The notes: a model not told the origin generated them from the letters alone. Shown: positions 21,290-33,589, numbered from the stretch's first letter. The stretch is 64,000 bases of DNA from Nelumbo lutea (GCA_022828595.1 JAKGHH010000005.1:53749655-53813654); one strand, 5' to 3'. Numbers and translations are program-made.

Positions 21290-22500
21290 CAGAAAGTTAA
21301 AAAGTAATTAATATTTTATTTTTTTTGTATTTTAAAAAAATTGAAGTGGAGTCAGATTAAATTTGAGTCCAATTTCAATCAAATTTGAATCCATGGTCTT
21401 CAAATCCAATTGGATTTTGGATGGATTTAGATGCATAGCTCGATCTAATACACATTTCAACTATATTGGATTCGGATGATGTGTTTATGTAATTGAGTGA
21501 GATTTGGATTCGACTCCATCTGATCTGATTAAATTTATATAGTTATGTTTAAAATAATAAAAAATATATTTGTATATATTATATTATATATGAATTTATA
21601 TAGTAGATAGATATGTGAATATATACATATAATAAATTCAATATATTATATTTGCATTAATTTATTACACATACAAGTTGAAAAGTAATTAACTTTTTAT
21701 TTTTTGTATTTTAAAAATTGGAACAGAGTTAGATTAAATCCAAATCTGATCCAAGTCTGTCAAGAATCAAATTTGAACCAGAGTCTTCAAATCCAATCAG
21801 GTTTTGAAAAGTTGAAAAATAATTAACTTTTATATTTTTTGTGTTTTTAAAAATTAAAGCAAGGTTGGATTAAATCCAAATCCCATCTAAGTCTATTAGG
21901 ATTCGAATTCAAATTTTAGGTCTTCAAATTGAATAGGATTTTAGAAAGCTGAAAACTGAAAAGTAATTAACTAACTTTTTTAACTTTTTAATTTTGTTGT
22001 TTTTAAAAAAAAAAAATTTGAAGCAGAGCTGGATTAAATCTGAATTTAGTTCGAGTCTGTTAGGATTTGAATTCGAATTCAATAATTGGATTGGATTGGT
22101 TTTTGCTGAATCTCATCCAAATCCAACCCATTTATAGCCTTATGAGATAAGAAATAAAATAGTGGAGTATAAACAAATTCAAAGGGGCACTTCAAGGAAA
22201 TAAAAAGTTGCTCATTGATGAAAATTTGTTTACTTTTTGTATATATTTTAAAGCATAGTCGAATTAAATTTGAATCCGATCCAAGTGCATTAGGATTTGA
22301 ATTCAAATATAGTGTCTTCAAATCTAATTACATGTCAGGAACTTGAAAAATAATCAACTTTTTTTGTGTGTTTTTAAATTAAAATAGATTTGGATTTAAT
22401 CTAAATCTTATCTAAGTTCGTTAGGATTCAAATGTGAATCTAATAATTGGATTAGATTTGGATTTTGCTGAATCATATCCATTTACAATCTTTAAAAGAA
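21290..22500. repeat. Degenerate tandem repeat, period about 130-150 bp
   Basis: A module recurs about six times, starting near 21292, 21679, 21807, 21949, 22205 and 22345. It consists of a GAAAAGTAATTAACTTTT-like phrase, a T-rich spacer, GGATTAAATCCAAATC, GTCTGTTAGGATT and GTCTTCAAATCCAAT. Copies are diverged and vary in length. It may be a decayed minisatellite or the iterated core of a DNA element. The interval 21430-21660 is AT-rich filler without the module. Confidence 0.6.
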
Positions 22501-22705
22501 AAGAGATAACAAAGTAGATATTAACAAATTCAGGACACTTTAAGGAAATGAAAAGTCAAAAAGTCGAACATTGACTAAAAAGAGGGAGAGCATTAAACCC
22601 CTCTTTTTATATATAAATAATAGATAGACAATAAAATTCTTTTTATATATAATAGATAGATAGACAATAAAATTCGGATGGCTTTGTTTTTGGGAAATTC
22701 TGTGT

Positions 22706-22965
22706 AGGGCTGCAAATAAGTCAGATCAGATCTAATTTGAATCTAAATCTGATCTGATAAGAGTCGGATTTGGATACCTCCCTTGATCTTAACAAATTGG
22801 ATTGGATTGAAAAAGTCGATCCGTTTAGTTAATGGATCAAATTCGGATATACCTGATCCAATCCAATTGGTTAGTTATAAAATATTATATATTATTTATA
22901 TATTATATAAAATATATTATTTATGTTATGTCATAATTTTTATTACAATTTTGATGAAAAAACTA
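22706..22965. mobile_element. hAT-like end fragment
   Basis: TAGGGCTGCAAATAAGTCAG at 22706 matches the terminus style of the element ending at 16966, and subterminal GATCTGATC/GGATTGGATT words follow. No opposite terminus or target duplication is visible, so this is a fragment or a very decayed element. Confidence 0.4.
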
Positions 22966-24222
22966 GGGCCTGCATAATTTCAATAAATCCATGGTGATTA
23001 AGTCACAAGTTTTGAAGATGGGTTTGATCAACTTGCATTTATCGATTCCATCCTCCTCACCAAAAAAGTCAATCTAATCACGTAGAGGTGTCTAGAGTCA
23101 TGGTGTCATTTAACTGGTTCAACCACCCAATACATATAACTTCATAGAAAATCATGGTTTTCAAAAAGGTATTAACTCCTATTAATATTCATTATTCTTG
23201 TTCTTGACTAAAATACCCATATTTTTTAACTTTATACTCTTTTTAATTGTAACGGTACAAAATGTAATTTGAATTACTATATCTCTCCTCATTCAATTCT
23301 CTATCATTAAGTCTTATATTTAGGGAATTAACTTTCATTATTTAATTGAATTCTATATTAATTATCCATATTAAAGAAAAATAAGTGTGATAAAGAATAA
23401 TTGTTTTATTGGTGATAGAAATAAAGGGTTCGACTATGATATGAAAAATATATGATAACTGAAAAACAACTGACCAATAACACAGAATCTTAAACGTGGT
23501 TAGGAACATGGTGTGATTTATCAAAATTCATGGGTGGGTTTTGATTGGTCAAAACTATTTCTGTACCATATCTTTTCCATATCTTAGATTTTCCCAGAAA
23601 TAAAATACAAATTTAAAACTAACGCAAAAGTGGAATTGTTTTCTTATTTGGTGGAGAATCAATAATTCAACATTTTTGGTCAAAATGTATCAATCTTTGA
23701 TGTCCTAATTAAATAATTATAAAAAAATTAAAAAAAAAAGATGAAAACACACAAAAAAAAAAAAATAGAAAACGTTTCATAGAAAACATTTAGGGACATT
23801 ACTGATCATACTGTAACAAATAAAAATAATTTTATAAATAAAAAAAATTAAAAATATATTATTTACTAAGATCATCATGGTCGATCTGTTGGTTAACCTT
23901 CGATGACAGATGACTAATGTCTACATCCACTTATAGATTATTAAGGGACTACTCTTTAGTCTGCTGAAATGGCGGACTATGAGAATGATATGTCTAATTT
24001 GCTTAAAGTACAATTTGTGATGCTTTTACCGCACCATATTCACTCTTAGGAACCTCTGCCACATGGAAATAATGAGCTATTATAGTCCACTTGTTTAGAA
24101 GACCAAGAAGCAATTCATCATCACCGTAATTGCAGGATTAAAACTACATTTTGTCGCTAATACAGTCATATCATTCTCAAACGCTACTGTGGCCCATGGC
24201 GGTTTTCAGAGATACATGGATA
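22966..24222. other. AT-rich intergenic with Helitron-like fragment in opposite orientation
   Basis: Around 23170-23600 phrases such as CTCATTCAATTCTC and CATTAAGTCTTATATTTA are the reverse complement of phrases in the family seen at 2323-2650 and 32690-33330. The rest shows no recognisable feature. Confidence 0.35.
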
Positions 24223-24230
24223 ATTTTAAC

Positions 24231-24734
24231 TAGGGGTGCTCACCGAACCGTGGGACATTTTTCGGAACCGAACTGGTTTACAGGTTTTTAGAAAATCAGT
24301 AATCAGAATCAAATCGAAACCAGTCAGTTAATCGGTTGACCGGTTCGATTAACCGTTAGTTTTTTAGTTTTTTAATTTTTATAATATATATTATAAAAAT
24401 ATATATAAATATATAATTAATATAATATTATATTTTAAATAATAAATAATATATTATAAATATATATATATATATATTAATTTATAATATATAAAAATAT
24501 ATAATATATAATATACATAAATATATATAAAATATATAAAAATATGTGTATACCAGTCAATTTGGTTAACTGCCGATTTTCTATATTGGTTAACCAAAAC
24601 TGAACCAATACCTTCAGTTTTTTAAATACACCGAACCAAAACTGAACCAACCGGTTCGATTAACCGATTTTTCAGTTCAGTTTCGGTCGATTTTTTCAAT
24701 CGGTTCAATTTTTCAGTTTTTTTGCTCACCCCTA
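24231..24734. mobile_element. Non-autonomous hAT element, 504 bp
   Basis: Termini are TAGGGGTGCTCACCGAACCG on the left and TAGGGGTGAGCAAAAAAAC on the opposite strand at the right. Flanking octamers are ATTTTAAC (24223-24230) and GATTTAAC (24735-24742), matching at six of eight positions. Subterminal CGGTTAACCG-type words flank an extremely AT-rich core. It belongs to the same family as 46534-47474. Confidence 0.75.
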
Positions 24735-24759
24735 GATTTAACTTTTAAGCGATAATCAT

Positions 24760-25500
24760 GTTTTTTTTTTTTTTTGAAAAGAGGTGAAGTGTTATATTAA
24801 TAACAAAAATTACACCCCCCACACCTACACACCAAGGACCTGTGCAAAACAACCTCCATCTGTACAAAAAGTATCGATTAAGCATTACAAAAAAGCAAAT
24901 CAGCTTTCAGAAAAGAGCTGTATGGTTTATCAGCAAAACATCTGTGAACCGCAACCCAAAGAATGAATTCTACCCCATAATTCCTTTACAACTTCCTCTG
25001 ATTTCCCCAAGTCTTCAAAATTCTGGCATTTCTTTCCATCCACACGGTCCAAAACATTGTCACTCTCCAAATTACTTTTCAAGTTAAAAGCTCCACCGCA
25101 GATTTTGGAAAGCACATCTGAAGCCCAAAAATGTCCAACACTTTCGACCACAACCTTCTAACAAACAAGCAATGCAAAAATAGATGATCAAGTGATCAAC
25201 TGATCCCCTTTCATTACCAATATACCATAGCATTTCTTTTGTTATATTAATAAAAAAAAATTCCATCAACAAAATGTCATTGGTGATGTGCTGCAGTGCC
25301 GCAACAAAAGCATGAAACATGAAAGAATCCAAGAAGTGTGTAATTAATGCTTTTCAAGACATCTGAATGCTTCTTCCAAGCTGAACCACAGCTTCCTTTC
25401 CATAAAATCTTGTTTGACCAGTGACCTTTTGAAGGGTAAAAATAGGAACTTCCCAGTTCACAAGCCATAAACAAGATGAAGACAAGGACATCCAAAAAGG
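24760..25500 (-). pseudogene. 3' end of a LINE (zf-RVT region), minus strand
   Basis: A T-run at 24762-24776 is the poly-A tail of a minus-strand retroposon. Inward, the minus strand encodes DHLFLHCLFVRRLWSKVLD and FGLQMCFPKSAVELL, the C-terminal zf-RVT type zinc-binding region of plant LINE ORF2. It continues with a WKGSC segment further 5'. It is 5'-truncated and full of frameshifts. Confidence 0.75.
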
Positions 25501-27030
25501 TTCCCCTCACAATAAAAAATAGAAAACGAGCCCCTTCCTCCCCTGATGACAGTTACATAGACAGCAGGATCAAGCATATCATGCTAACACTGATTACCAA
25601 TCTTAGCACAATCAACTTAGTGCATGAAATGCCTTGAAAAGGCAGTGGCTGGAACATCAAGACACAAATTAGTTGTACCACTAAGAATATTATAACAGCG
25701 GAAAGTTCAGAAAAAAAGAAAAACGAATTAAACAAAATGACAACAAATGATATAATTACTAGGTTTGAGAGGATTTAAAAAAGAAAACAATGACATGAAC
25801 CCAACAGGCCAACAATGTAATTGAGATAACTCAACATGAAGGAAACTTGATTTATCAACCTACCAATGTGCCCAATTTCCCAAGGGATAATAGATCAGAT
25901 CCAATATAGATTCAGTCAATTGTATTAAAAAAAAAAAAATTCTTTTAAATCATTTAAAGTGTTTTCCCTGCTATAGTCCATGCTTTGGACCTCAAATATT
26001 TTGAATAATTTTTAGTCTTAAGTTTACTTGAAGCGAAGCGAAGAAGCTAGCTGAATTTCTTTTAGTCTTGCATTGATAATTATACTTGTATGTATTTCGT
26101 ATTCTAAGAGCTCTCTAGAGATCAGAGGCAGTACAAGACAAGGGCATGCAGAGTACATAACAGAAGCCATAATATCTCAATTAAGTTTAACAGTCTAGCA
26201 GGGGGGTTGCCCAACCCCATGTCTCTGTCAGCTAATAGACCAGTAAACCAGGTCAAGCCATGACAAAATGGGAAAGCCAAGACTTTGGTGGAACTGATAG
26301 TTAAACTGTAAAAGATCGTCACCCATCTCAAAGCAGTTAAGTAATAACTAATTCAAACACCACCAATCCCCCAAACCACACGCATGCATGAACACACGTG
26401 CACACTCAAACTGTCAAACACAAACAACATATATGTCCAATGGATTTTTATTTGAAACTCTTCATTAGCATGCCATTCAAGCATGCATCAGAACTGGAGT
26501 TTTCCATTGTTCTAATCTTGAGGCATCTCCCAAAGATCCTAAATGTCAGGGCTAACCCTGAGTGAGGGACCATGGAACCAACCTAACATGAAACATTAAC
26601 TACTAAAATATTAAACTTCATAATTTGGATTTTCATGTTTTATTATGTTATAAATAATAATTACTGTTACATATTCCTTGTTTTTATTTTCATCATAACG
26701 ATATTCTTTTTGGTTTGATTCACAAATTTGATGGTCAGAACCTTACAGTTTTCAAAAAGAAAAAAAAAAAAATTGATGTTCAGAACATTGCCTATGTACA
26801 CTTCAAAGAAGACGGAAGAATAAATAGACAATCTATCTGAGATATGGCTAAACCGGAATAATAATGAACTACCTGTTCCCCCACTTCAGTTGTGTCCAAC
26901 GAGCTGTCCACCCTATTAGCCAAAGCCTTAGTTTTTCTTTAAAAAAAAATGAAAAAATAAAATTTAAGTTTGTACAATTTAGGGACCAAGGACTTGGCAC
27001 TTGCAACCAACAGTACTTGGCAGTCACTTT
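25501..27030. other. Intergenic, no gene recognised
   Basis: AT-rich. Short open frames at 25553-25735 and 26122-26331 lack motifs and are probably chance. An A-run at 26757-26773 and purine tracts are the only notable features. Confidence 0.4.
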
Positions 27031-27038
27031 AAATAATC

Positions 27039-27326
27039 AGGGCCCGTTTGGTTGGCAATCAGAATCGAAATCAGAATTGGAATGGTCTATTCCCATAGCC
27101 TGTTTGGTTCAGACAGGAACCAGAATAGGAATTGGAATAAGTTGGAATTGGATTTCATTCCCAAGGAGGGGGAGGGGGAATGGTTATTCCCTCAAATGGG
27201 GGAATGCCATTCCAGCAAGAATGGGAATGGGATTCTGATTCCACCCAACCAAACAGTTTGATTCAAAATAACCCATTCTGATTCCAATTCCAGACCCCTA
27301 TTCCAGCAAACCAAACAGGCCCTGAG
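27039..27326. mobile_element. MITE with GGGCCCGTTTGGTT ends
   Basis: The left end CAGGGCCCGTTTGGTTGGC and the right end (other strand) CAGGGCCTGTTTGGTTTGC are inverted repeats, followed by purine-rich GGAATGG-type sequence that is also inverted. The GGGCCTGTTTGG terminus is typical of Tourist-type (PIF/Harbinger) MITEs. The expected 3 bp duplication is ambiguous (TCA versus TGA), so the superfamily is tentative. Confidence 0.6.
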
Positions 27327-28060
27327 ATGATTAGCTATCTTACCTTGAAGCAAAGCAAACAGCTCAGATGTTGTAGAATTTTATTGACTAGCTGACTCAA
27401 GAAGCTCAATTACTCATCTAATATCTAAAGGCAAACTCCCTCCCCTAAAATTAAGAAGAGCAGACAACCCACTCTTGGACTTAAGACTATGAGCATCGCA
27501 TGGTCGATCTAGCAATCTTGGACAATTGTTTTGATGAACTGTCACTAAATTAAAAAAGAAAGAAGAGAAAGAACTGGGAGTTGGTGCCTATGTTTGGAAC
27601 AGAACATCCAAAAATGAGTTCATTTTTGGTTTTGCAGAAAAAAGGGGCCACCCATGCTTTCACCTGCCACTACATATCATCCCCTTAAAGTTGAGTCCAT
27701 AAAGACCCCCTTGACTTCCTCCCCCAACTTCTCAGCAAAACCTTGAATCTTTTTTGGGCTACATATCTGCACAAGTTTACTGTACATGGCATTCAAAGTT
27801 CAAAATATCAAAACATATCATATTATATCTTATGATACATATCGATTTTCACAGCCACCACAATGCAAAGTATTAAGATTCAAGGGGCCACCCATTTAAA
27901 TGCTAGAAGCCTTTCTACCGTATCTGTTCTATAACTATGGGACTAAGCAAAGTACAAGATAATGCAGTATCATATGTTTTACACACTCAATACTGAAAAT
28001 TTAAATAACAAGTGTATCAATACTTTGAACCTTGTATAGTCTTGCAACTATGATCTGGTC
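27327..28060. other. Intergenic, no gene recognised
   Basis: No coding, RNA or repeat signal recognised. Confidence 0.4.
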
Positions 28061-28068
28061 CTTTGGAT

Positions 28069-29010
28069 CGATGTTTTAAAAGGTGTGGAAAAGGCACACC
28101 TGGAGGCACGCCTCCTGGCAAGGTGCCCTCAAAATGCCTTGAGGTACATGCTGGAGTGTTTATGCTTCTGAGGCATGTGTCTCGGGTGCATGAGGCATAT
28201 GCCTCAAATGCCTTTCGCATGAGGCATACCAGAGGTGTACACATCATACATGCCATAGTTGTCAAGGCAGCACCTAGGCAACAAGGCACCCTTGGAGTCT
28301 TGCCTCGCCGAATCGCCAAGCAGTTTTCTATAGCGTGTTATAACAAACTTTTATATTCTTAATTTTTTGAGGTTATAATTATAAAATATAGATTTTTAAA
28401 CTAAAATATTCATTTTGTGTATTTATATACTAATTTATTTTTGTTATTTTCTTATTTGTTAGGGTTTAATCAACACAAACATTGCTAAATGCTGTATTGA
28501 ACCCTCAAAGACTTCAAAACCTGAACCAATAAGTAAGAAAGAACATAAAATGTTGTCCAATCAACACATTTTCTTCTTTTTCTTTACTAATTTCGTGTTT
28601 TATATACTAATTTCTTCTTCTTCTTCTACCTTTTCTTTTCTTCTTTTCCTATAACAGAAATAGGGGTTCAGCCCCTATATTTTTCAAATTTTCTTTTCTT
28701 TCTTCTTTTTTTTCCCATGAATATGTTGATTTTCTATACTTTAACATGAAGTTTATACTTTTCTTATGAAAATTATGGATTGGATATTTATTACGGAAAT
28801 ATGATTATGGAACCTAGGGAACTACCCTAGGATACATGTTTTTACTTAAAAAAAAAAAAAATCCATCGCCTAGGCAACTAGGCACCCCCCTGTGGCTTAG
28901 CCTTGGCGCCATGAAAACTATGATACATGCTTGTGCAAAGAAAGAAAGAAAGAAAGAAAGAAAGGAAAAGAAAAACGAAAGGAAAGAAAAGAAAAAAAAA
29001 AGGACAGGAA
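28069..29010. mobile_element. GTTTTAAAAGG element fragment interrupted by a hAT element
   Basis: The block at 28069-28253 (GATGTTTTAAAAGG, then repeated GAGGCAT/ATGCCT words) resembles 56610-56790. Both continue into an AAAG-rich tract, here after 28931. The element at 28254-28922 was inserted into it. The right terminus could not be found. Confidence 0.45.
28254..28922. mobile_element. Non-autonomous hAT element, 669 bp (copy A)
   Basis: A perfect 8 bp duplication, ATACATGC, flanks it at 28246-28253 and 28923-28930. The left end is CATAGTTGTCAAGGC. The right end, on the other strand, is CATAGTTTTCATGGCGCC. GC-rich GCCTAGGCAAC words sit just inside both ends around an AT-rich core. A second copy in opposite orientation is at 49080-49738. 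Neither copy has a transposase. Confidence 0.88.
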
Positions 29011-29497
29011 GGGAAAAGAAGTCTGGGCTGCCCCACCCCCTTTTTGATGCAGCCCAATTTGATTTTTTATGCTAGGGGCTTGCCATTATTCCCAATTTGA
29101 CTTTTTAATGTCATGCATCCCCATTCCTTTTACCACAACACATCTTTCACCAAAAAGAAACAAGAAAAACAATAACTCCTCATCCTTCTTCTCCTCCTTC
29201 CTCTTCCTCCCCCCCTCTCTCCTCCTCTTGAGGAGGCTCATGCCTCTGTGTTTTAAGTTTTAAAACATTTCTTCGGATCAGTCATTGTCATTGGAATCTC
29301 TATCTTCTATTAGTTTTTTTTTTTTTTTTGTAAGTTACTGTGAACTTTATTGAATTGGACTTGGAATATTGTATATACAATATACCTAAGCATCCCAAGC
29401 ACAGACTAGTAAACAACCACCTATCCCTTCACAAGCTATATACCTTACGATTCAGCCCATAATAAATGTTCCCTATCCCTTCACAAGCTATATACCT
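29011..29497. other. Low-complexity and possible LINE-tail DNA
   Basis: A CT-rich stretch at 29180-29240 and a T-run at 29318-29330 followed by TTACTGTGAACTTTATTGAA suggest the 3' end of a minus-strand retroposon. No protein motif confirms this. The eL32 retrocopy inserted into this DNA at 29498. Confidence 0.4.
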
Positions 29498-29512
29498 AAG
29501 CTTACTGTTATC

Positions 29513-30092
29513 TCCACGGGCATTAGGGTTTAGAATGTGATAGGAGGTTGGAGGAAACCCTAACCTAAGCCATGACCATTCCTATTCTTAGCAGGAAGAT
29601 AGTAAAGAAATGAGTCAAGAAGTTCAAGAAGCCCAAAGTGACTGGAATATCGCTGTGAAGCCAAACTGGCATAGGCGGGTATTGATTCTCGTGTGAGGAG
29701 GAAGTTCAAGGGATGCACTTTGATGCCTAAAATTGGTTATGGCTTAGACAAAAAGACCCGCCGCTATCTTCCCAATGATTTAAGAAATTTGTAGTGCACA
29801 ATGTTAGGGAGTTTGAATTGCTGATGATGCACAACAAAACCTATTGTGCTGAGATTGCATATGATGTTTCTGCCCAGAAGAGCAAGGAGATTGTTGAGCA
29901 CACTGCACAGCTTGATGTTGTTGTTACCAACAAGCTGGCTAGCTTGCGCAGCCAGGAGGATGAGTAAACAATCGTTCCTTTTTTTATTTCATTGCTTCCA
30001 TTTTGAAACTTCTATGCTACATTTTCTAGGAAAATCACTTGATCAACTAAGAATTTTGTTTTGAGTTTGTTCTTAAAAAAAAAAAAAAAGAA
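29513..30092 (+). pseudogene. Processed pseudogene of ribosomal protein eL32 (RPL32)
   Basis: Plus-strand sequence encodes pieces of eL32 in order. After IPILSRKIVKK (29572 onward) comes a stop, then VKKFKKPKV. Later [39 protein letters not shown] and [18 protein letters not shown] end at TAA 29967. A 3' untranslated region and an A-run (30075-30089) follow. A 15 bp direct repeat, AAGCTTACTGTTATC, flanks the unit at 29498-29512 and 30093-30107. No introns, a poly-A tail and a long target duplication mean this is an mRNA retrocopy made by LINE machinery. Stops and frameshifts make it non-functional as eL32, a protein of the 60S ribosomal subunit. Confidence 0.92.
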
Positions 30093-30107
30093 AAGCTTAC
30101 TGTTATC

Positions 30108-31059
30108 AGTACAGCCACTTATTTGTTGATTCCACCTTATTTTAATTAATTTTTTTATTCTTACTTTTTAGCATTCAATATGTTATTGACTGTGAAATAA
30201 CAAATAAGAGTTTATAAAAGTGACCTGTATTCCTTGTGTTTGTTAGGCTAGCATGTGCTACCTAGCCCCAACTCCTATCAGTTCCATCAATCATTGTGAT
30301 ACAGTTTGCCCAAAAAGTTGAGCTCTGTTTACCCCTTGTTTGGCCACTGTAATAGCCAAACTGTTTGCTACTCTTGGAACCTAGTTGAAATCATTTCCTA
30401 ATTTCCAAGCCAGTATGTCACTTCCCTCATGATCTGCCAATGTTGCCATGAAATACGGTCCTTGTTCTTTAGACATCCCACAATAACCCTTGAATCCCCT
30501 TCATGCATTCCTGAAATTAAAGGATTTGCCTAGCTTCAGCCCTTGTAGAACAGGTAGTAATTCTGCTTTTGTTGAGTCCCCATCTCCCACAAGTCCTAAG
30601 GTGAATTCTGCTTTTGTTAGTCCCCATCTCCCATAGATCTGGTTGTAGATGATTATACCACATACTACCAACTTCTAAAGCTATGAAGAAGGGACAGTGA
30701 CATATAAAATTTTCTTTGCAAGTCCTCACATTTCTTTCTTCCCATATTTACCATAATTGTTTTCCAATTCAGCCCAAAACAACTGTTCCCTGTGAAGCCC
30801 TTGCTTGGCCAAAGAATCTGCCATTACATTTGCCATCCTACTAATCCAACTAAATGTAGGTCTCACATCCTTGGCTAATGACTCAATTTTCCTTTTTGTC
30901 TGCCTTTAAGGCTAAAGTCCTGGAATTTTGCCACTTAACCAAGAAATGACTACTTTAGAATTCCCCTTCACCTCCAATTGTTGATGTCCAAGTTTCTTGG
31001 CTATCCACTATCCCCAACCCTTGTAACATCACCGTTCTTTCTTTCTTTCTTTCTTTCTG
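30108..31059 (-). pseudogene. LINE RNase H remnant, minus strand
   Basis: At 30420-30620 the minus strand encodes STKAELLPVLQGLKLGK and then EGDSRVIVGCLKNK, matching the RNase H domain at the end of plant LINE ORF2. An imperfect tandem duplication of about 46 bp (AATTCTGCTTTTGTT at 30559 and again at 30605) lies within it. Frameshifted and partial. The flanks at 30108-30330 and 30930-31059 show nothing further. Confidence 0.6.
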
Positions 31060-32640
31060 TTTTTTTTTTTTTTTGATCAGCAACTTAAAGAGATTTATTA
31101 GCACTTAGAAGGAGAACAGTACAACAAGAAGTTGTTAGAAATAACACCCAATACAGCTGAGAGCCCCACTACCAAGCTAACATTGAGACCAAAACAAATA
31201 ATACTATTCACTCCTTCTTTAGCTAAGTCATCCACCAAACCATTAGCAGACCTCCTCACCCATCTTAACTGGATTTGAATATGTCTTGACAGCAGCTTGA
31301 ACCACCTGACAACATTTCTGAATTGCCATAATACCAGTGATTTAAAAGGAACGCCTAAGCGCACAGGCGAGGCACATTTTAGGGTATGCGCCTCGACTAG
31401 GTCCTAAGCACAGCCCTTTCAAAAGGTGCATTCCTGGTTTGCCTAGGTGTGCGCCTGATGCACCTTGCGCCTTAGCCCAAGAATGCGCTTTTTGAAAATT
31501 TCACACTTTTTTGCTTTTTTTTTTTTTTGAACTTAGCAGCTGGGGCAAGGGCGGAGCCCCCGGCTCCCCGTACCACACCCCTCAAGGCAAGCCCAAACAA
31601 GTCCATTTTAGGGTCTTAAATTCTTAGTTCTCACACAAAAAAAAATAATGATTTTATAATTTTAATTGCTTTTTAAGAAGAGATTTTATTAGGATGAATT
31701 GAACAACATAATGGACTTGTTTAGACCTGCCTCTAAGGGTATGGCACAAAGGCGGCTCGTAGAATCAAGAATGTAATATGTTTTACATCACATTAGCTAC
31801 TTGAAATAATGCAATTGAGGAAAAAAGAGATTGTGGGTTTTACATGCTTGAAAATGCTTAATATGTTTGATTTTATTTTTAAATTTTCATTTTAATACGC
31901 TTTACATGTTATGTTTATGTATTTTAAATTTAGATAATAGGTTTTTTAAAACATTTATTTTAAAATTTAAGTTTATATTTTTTATTAATATTATGTTTAA
32001 CATTTCTTTTTGCATTTTTTTTTGAAATTTTTAGCATTTGTTTTGAATGTTCTGACATTTTTTATTTTTTAGGTTTTTTTTGTATTTTTGTGCCTTGCTT
32101 CAAAAAGGTGTGCACCTCACCTTGCGCCTTGCGCTTTTAAAACACTGCATAATACCCCTTCTCTTTTTTTCAGCCATCCAATGACTATTTTAGAATCTCC
32201 TACTATTAATCTTTTAATCCCCATTTACTTGGCTTTTTGCACCCCAACGATAGCTGCGAAGAGCTCAGCTCTCACAGAGAGACCCTGCCCAATAGGTCCC
32301 AAAAACAAGCCACAAATGATCCCATTCCCATCCCTAATTACTCCAATTCTGGAGTGGTAACATCACCATTATTTCAATTAACTTTAAGAATGATCAACTC
32401 TAGTGGGCCCTGAATACAATGCCTTGATAGCACCAGTTCCGTATCTAATGACTCCCACAATTCTTATCGGGCCTAGGTTACCTAGTGAGCTACCATCAAA
32501 GTTCAGATTCAATCCTTGACTTGCTGGTGGTTTCCATTCCATCATAGCCTTACTTCACTCTAGAAGAGTTAGCCACTTCTCCCCAAGCTAACACTATCTC
32601 ATTCACCGAAAATTCTCTGAAAGTCTCCATTGTTTTCACC
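31060..32640 (-). pseudogene. LINE 3' end with RNase H, minus strand, split by a hAT element
   Basis: A T-run at 31057-31073 marks the poly-A tail. The minus strand encodes the end of the RNase H domain at 31098-31364 (LRWVRRSANGLVDDLAKEGV). Beyond the hAT insertion (31335-32147) come its middle and start. These are SVRAELFAAIVGVQKAK and VIRDGNGIICGLFLGPIGQG near 32230-32345, then LNLNFDGSSLGN near 32500. Stops interrupt the frame. Removing the inserted element would restore collinearity of the domain. Confidence 0.78.
31335..32147. mobile_element. hAT element with CAGTGTTTTAAAA ends, 813 bp
   Basis: Flanked by a perfect 8 bp duplication, CATAATAC (31327-31334 and 32148-32155), inside a LINE. 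The ends are CAGTGATTTAAAAGG (left) and CAGTGTTTTAAAAGCGC (right, other strand). GC-rich AAGGCGCAAGGTG-type words lie inside each end. A related copy is at 54715-55430. No transposase. Confidence 0.88.
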
Positions 32641-32689
32641 TGATTTTCAACCTTTATCTTTACTAGTAAGGGTCCACATGCTTTGCACA

Positions 32690-33390
32690 GGAGACGTGAT
32701 AATTTTTTAGGATGATGATAGCAAATAATATTTGCCCAACTGTTTTCTATAATTTTTTGTGCGTTTTATACTTTTATGTGTTTTCACCTTCTTTAGTTTT
32801 TATTATTATTTAATTATGACATCAAGGGTTTACACATTTGACCCACAATGTTGAATTGTTGACTTGCCACCAAACATGAAACAACTCCATTTTTTGGTTG
32901 GTTTTAAATTTATATTTCATTTCTATTTTGTCTATAAAAATTATTCTTTGTGACACACTTTTTAATATTAATATTAATATAATCAATCAACATAAGATTC
33001 AATGAAAGAATGGATTAATACCATAAAAATAAGAGTTAAAAGGAATTGAATGAGGAGAAATGTAGTAGTTTAAGTTACACTTTGTACACCCACAATTAGA
33101 GAGGGACCAAATACAAAAATAGGGGTATTCTAGTCAAGATTAAGAATCAATGAATGTTAATGGGAATCAATACCTTAAATATAAGACTTAGAGAGATTTG
33201 AATGAGTAAATAGTTGTTAAGGTTACATTTCTATCCACACAATGGGAGAGAGACCAAATTCAAAAATTGGGGTATGTTAGTCAAACAAAAATTTCAGACT
33301 TTTAATAATAGTAAAGATGTAGATATAGATTTGTATTTGTATTCTCAATCATTTCCCATTAGGTTTAAGTTGTATATCCCATGCCCATTA
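32690..33390 (-). repeat. Helitron-like family, two partial units
   Basis: Contains TTATGACATCAAGG, TTTGACCCACAATG and CACCAAACATGAAA. Two diverged copies of a TGAATGAG...GGGAGAGAGACCAAAT segment end at AATAGTAAAGATGTAGATATAG near 33310-33325. Read on the minus strand, that terminus starts TCTTTACTATTATTAAAAG, like a Helitron 5' end. The same series recurs at 35597-35847/37648-37890 and 46236-48370. No helicase or Rep protein is present. Confidence 0.4.
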
Positions 33391-33589
33391 TTAATAAAAG
33401 GGCATATTTCTTAAAGTACCCCTATGGTTTAGGAAATTGATTAACTCTACCCTTATGGTTTACATATTGTCTTAAATTACCCTTAAGTTTTTTGACAATT
33501 GTCTAAAATCTCCCTTGTCACTAATTTTCCGTCACACTCCGTTCACACGTGACAAAATGTGACCAGTATATTTTTGAAAAATCCTAAAT

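Noticed and set aside
28836..29075. Lys/Glu-rich open frame
   Set aside because: Product of an (AAAG)n tract adjoining an element fragment. No conserved sequence.
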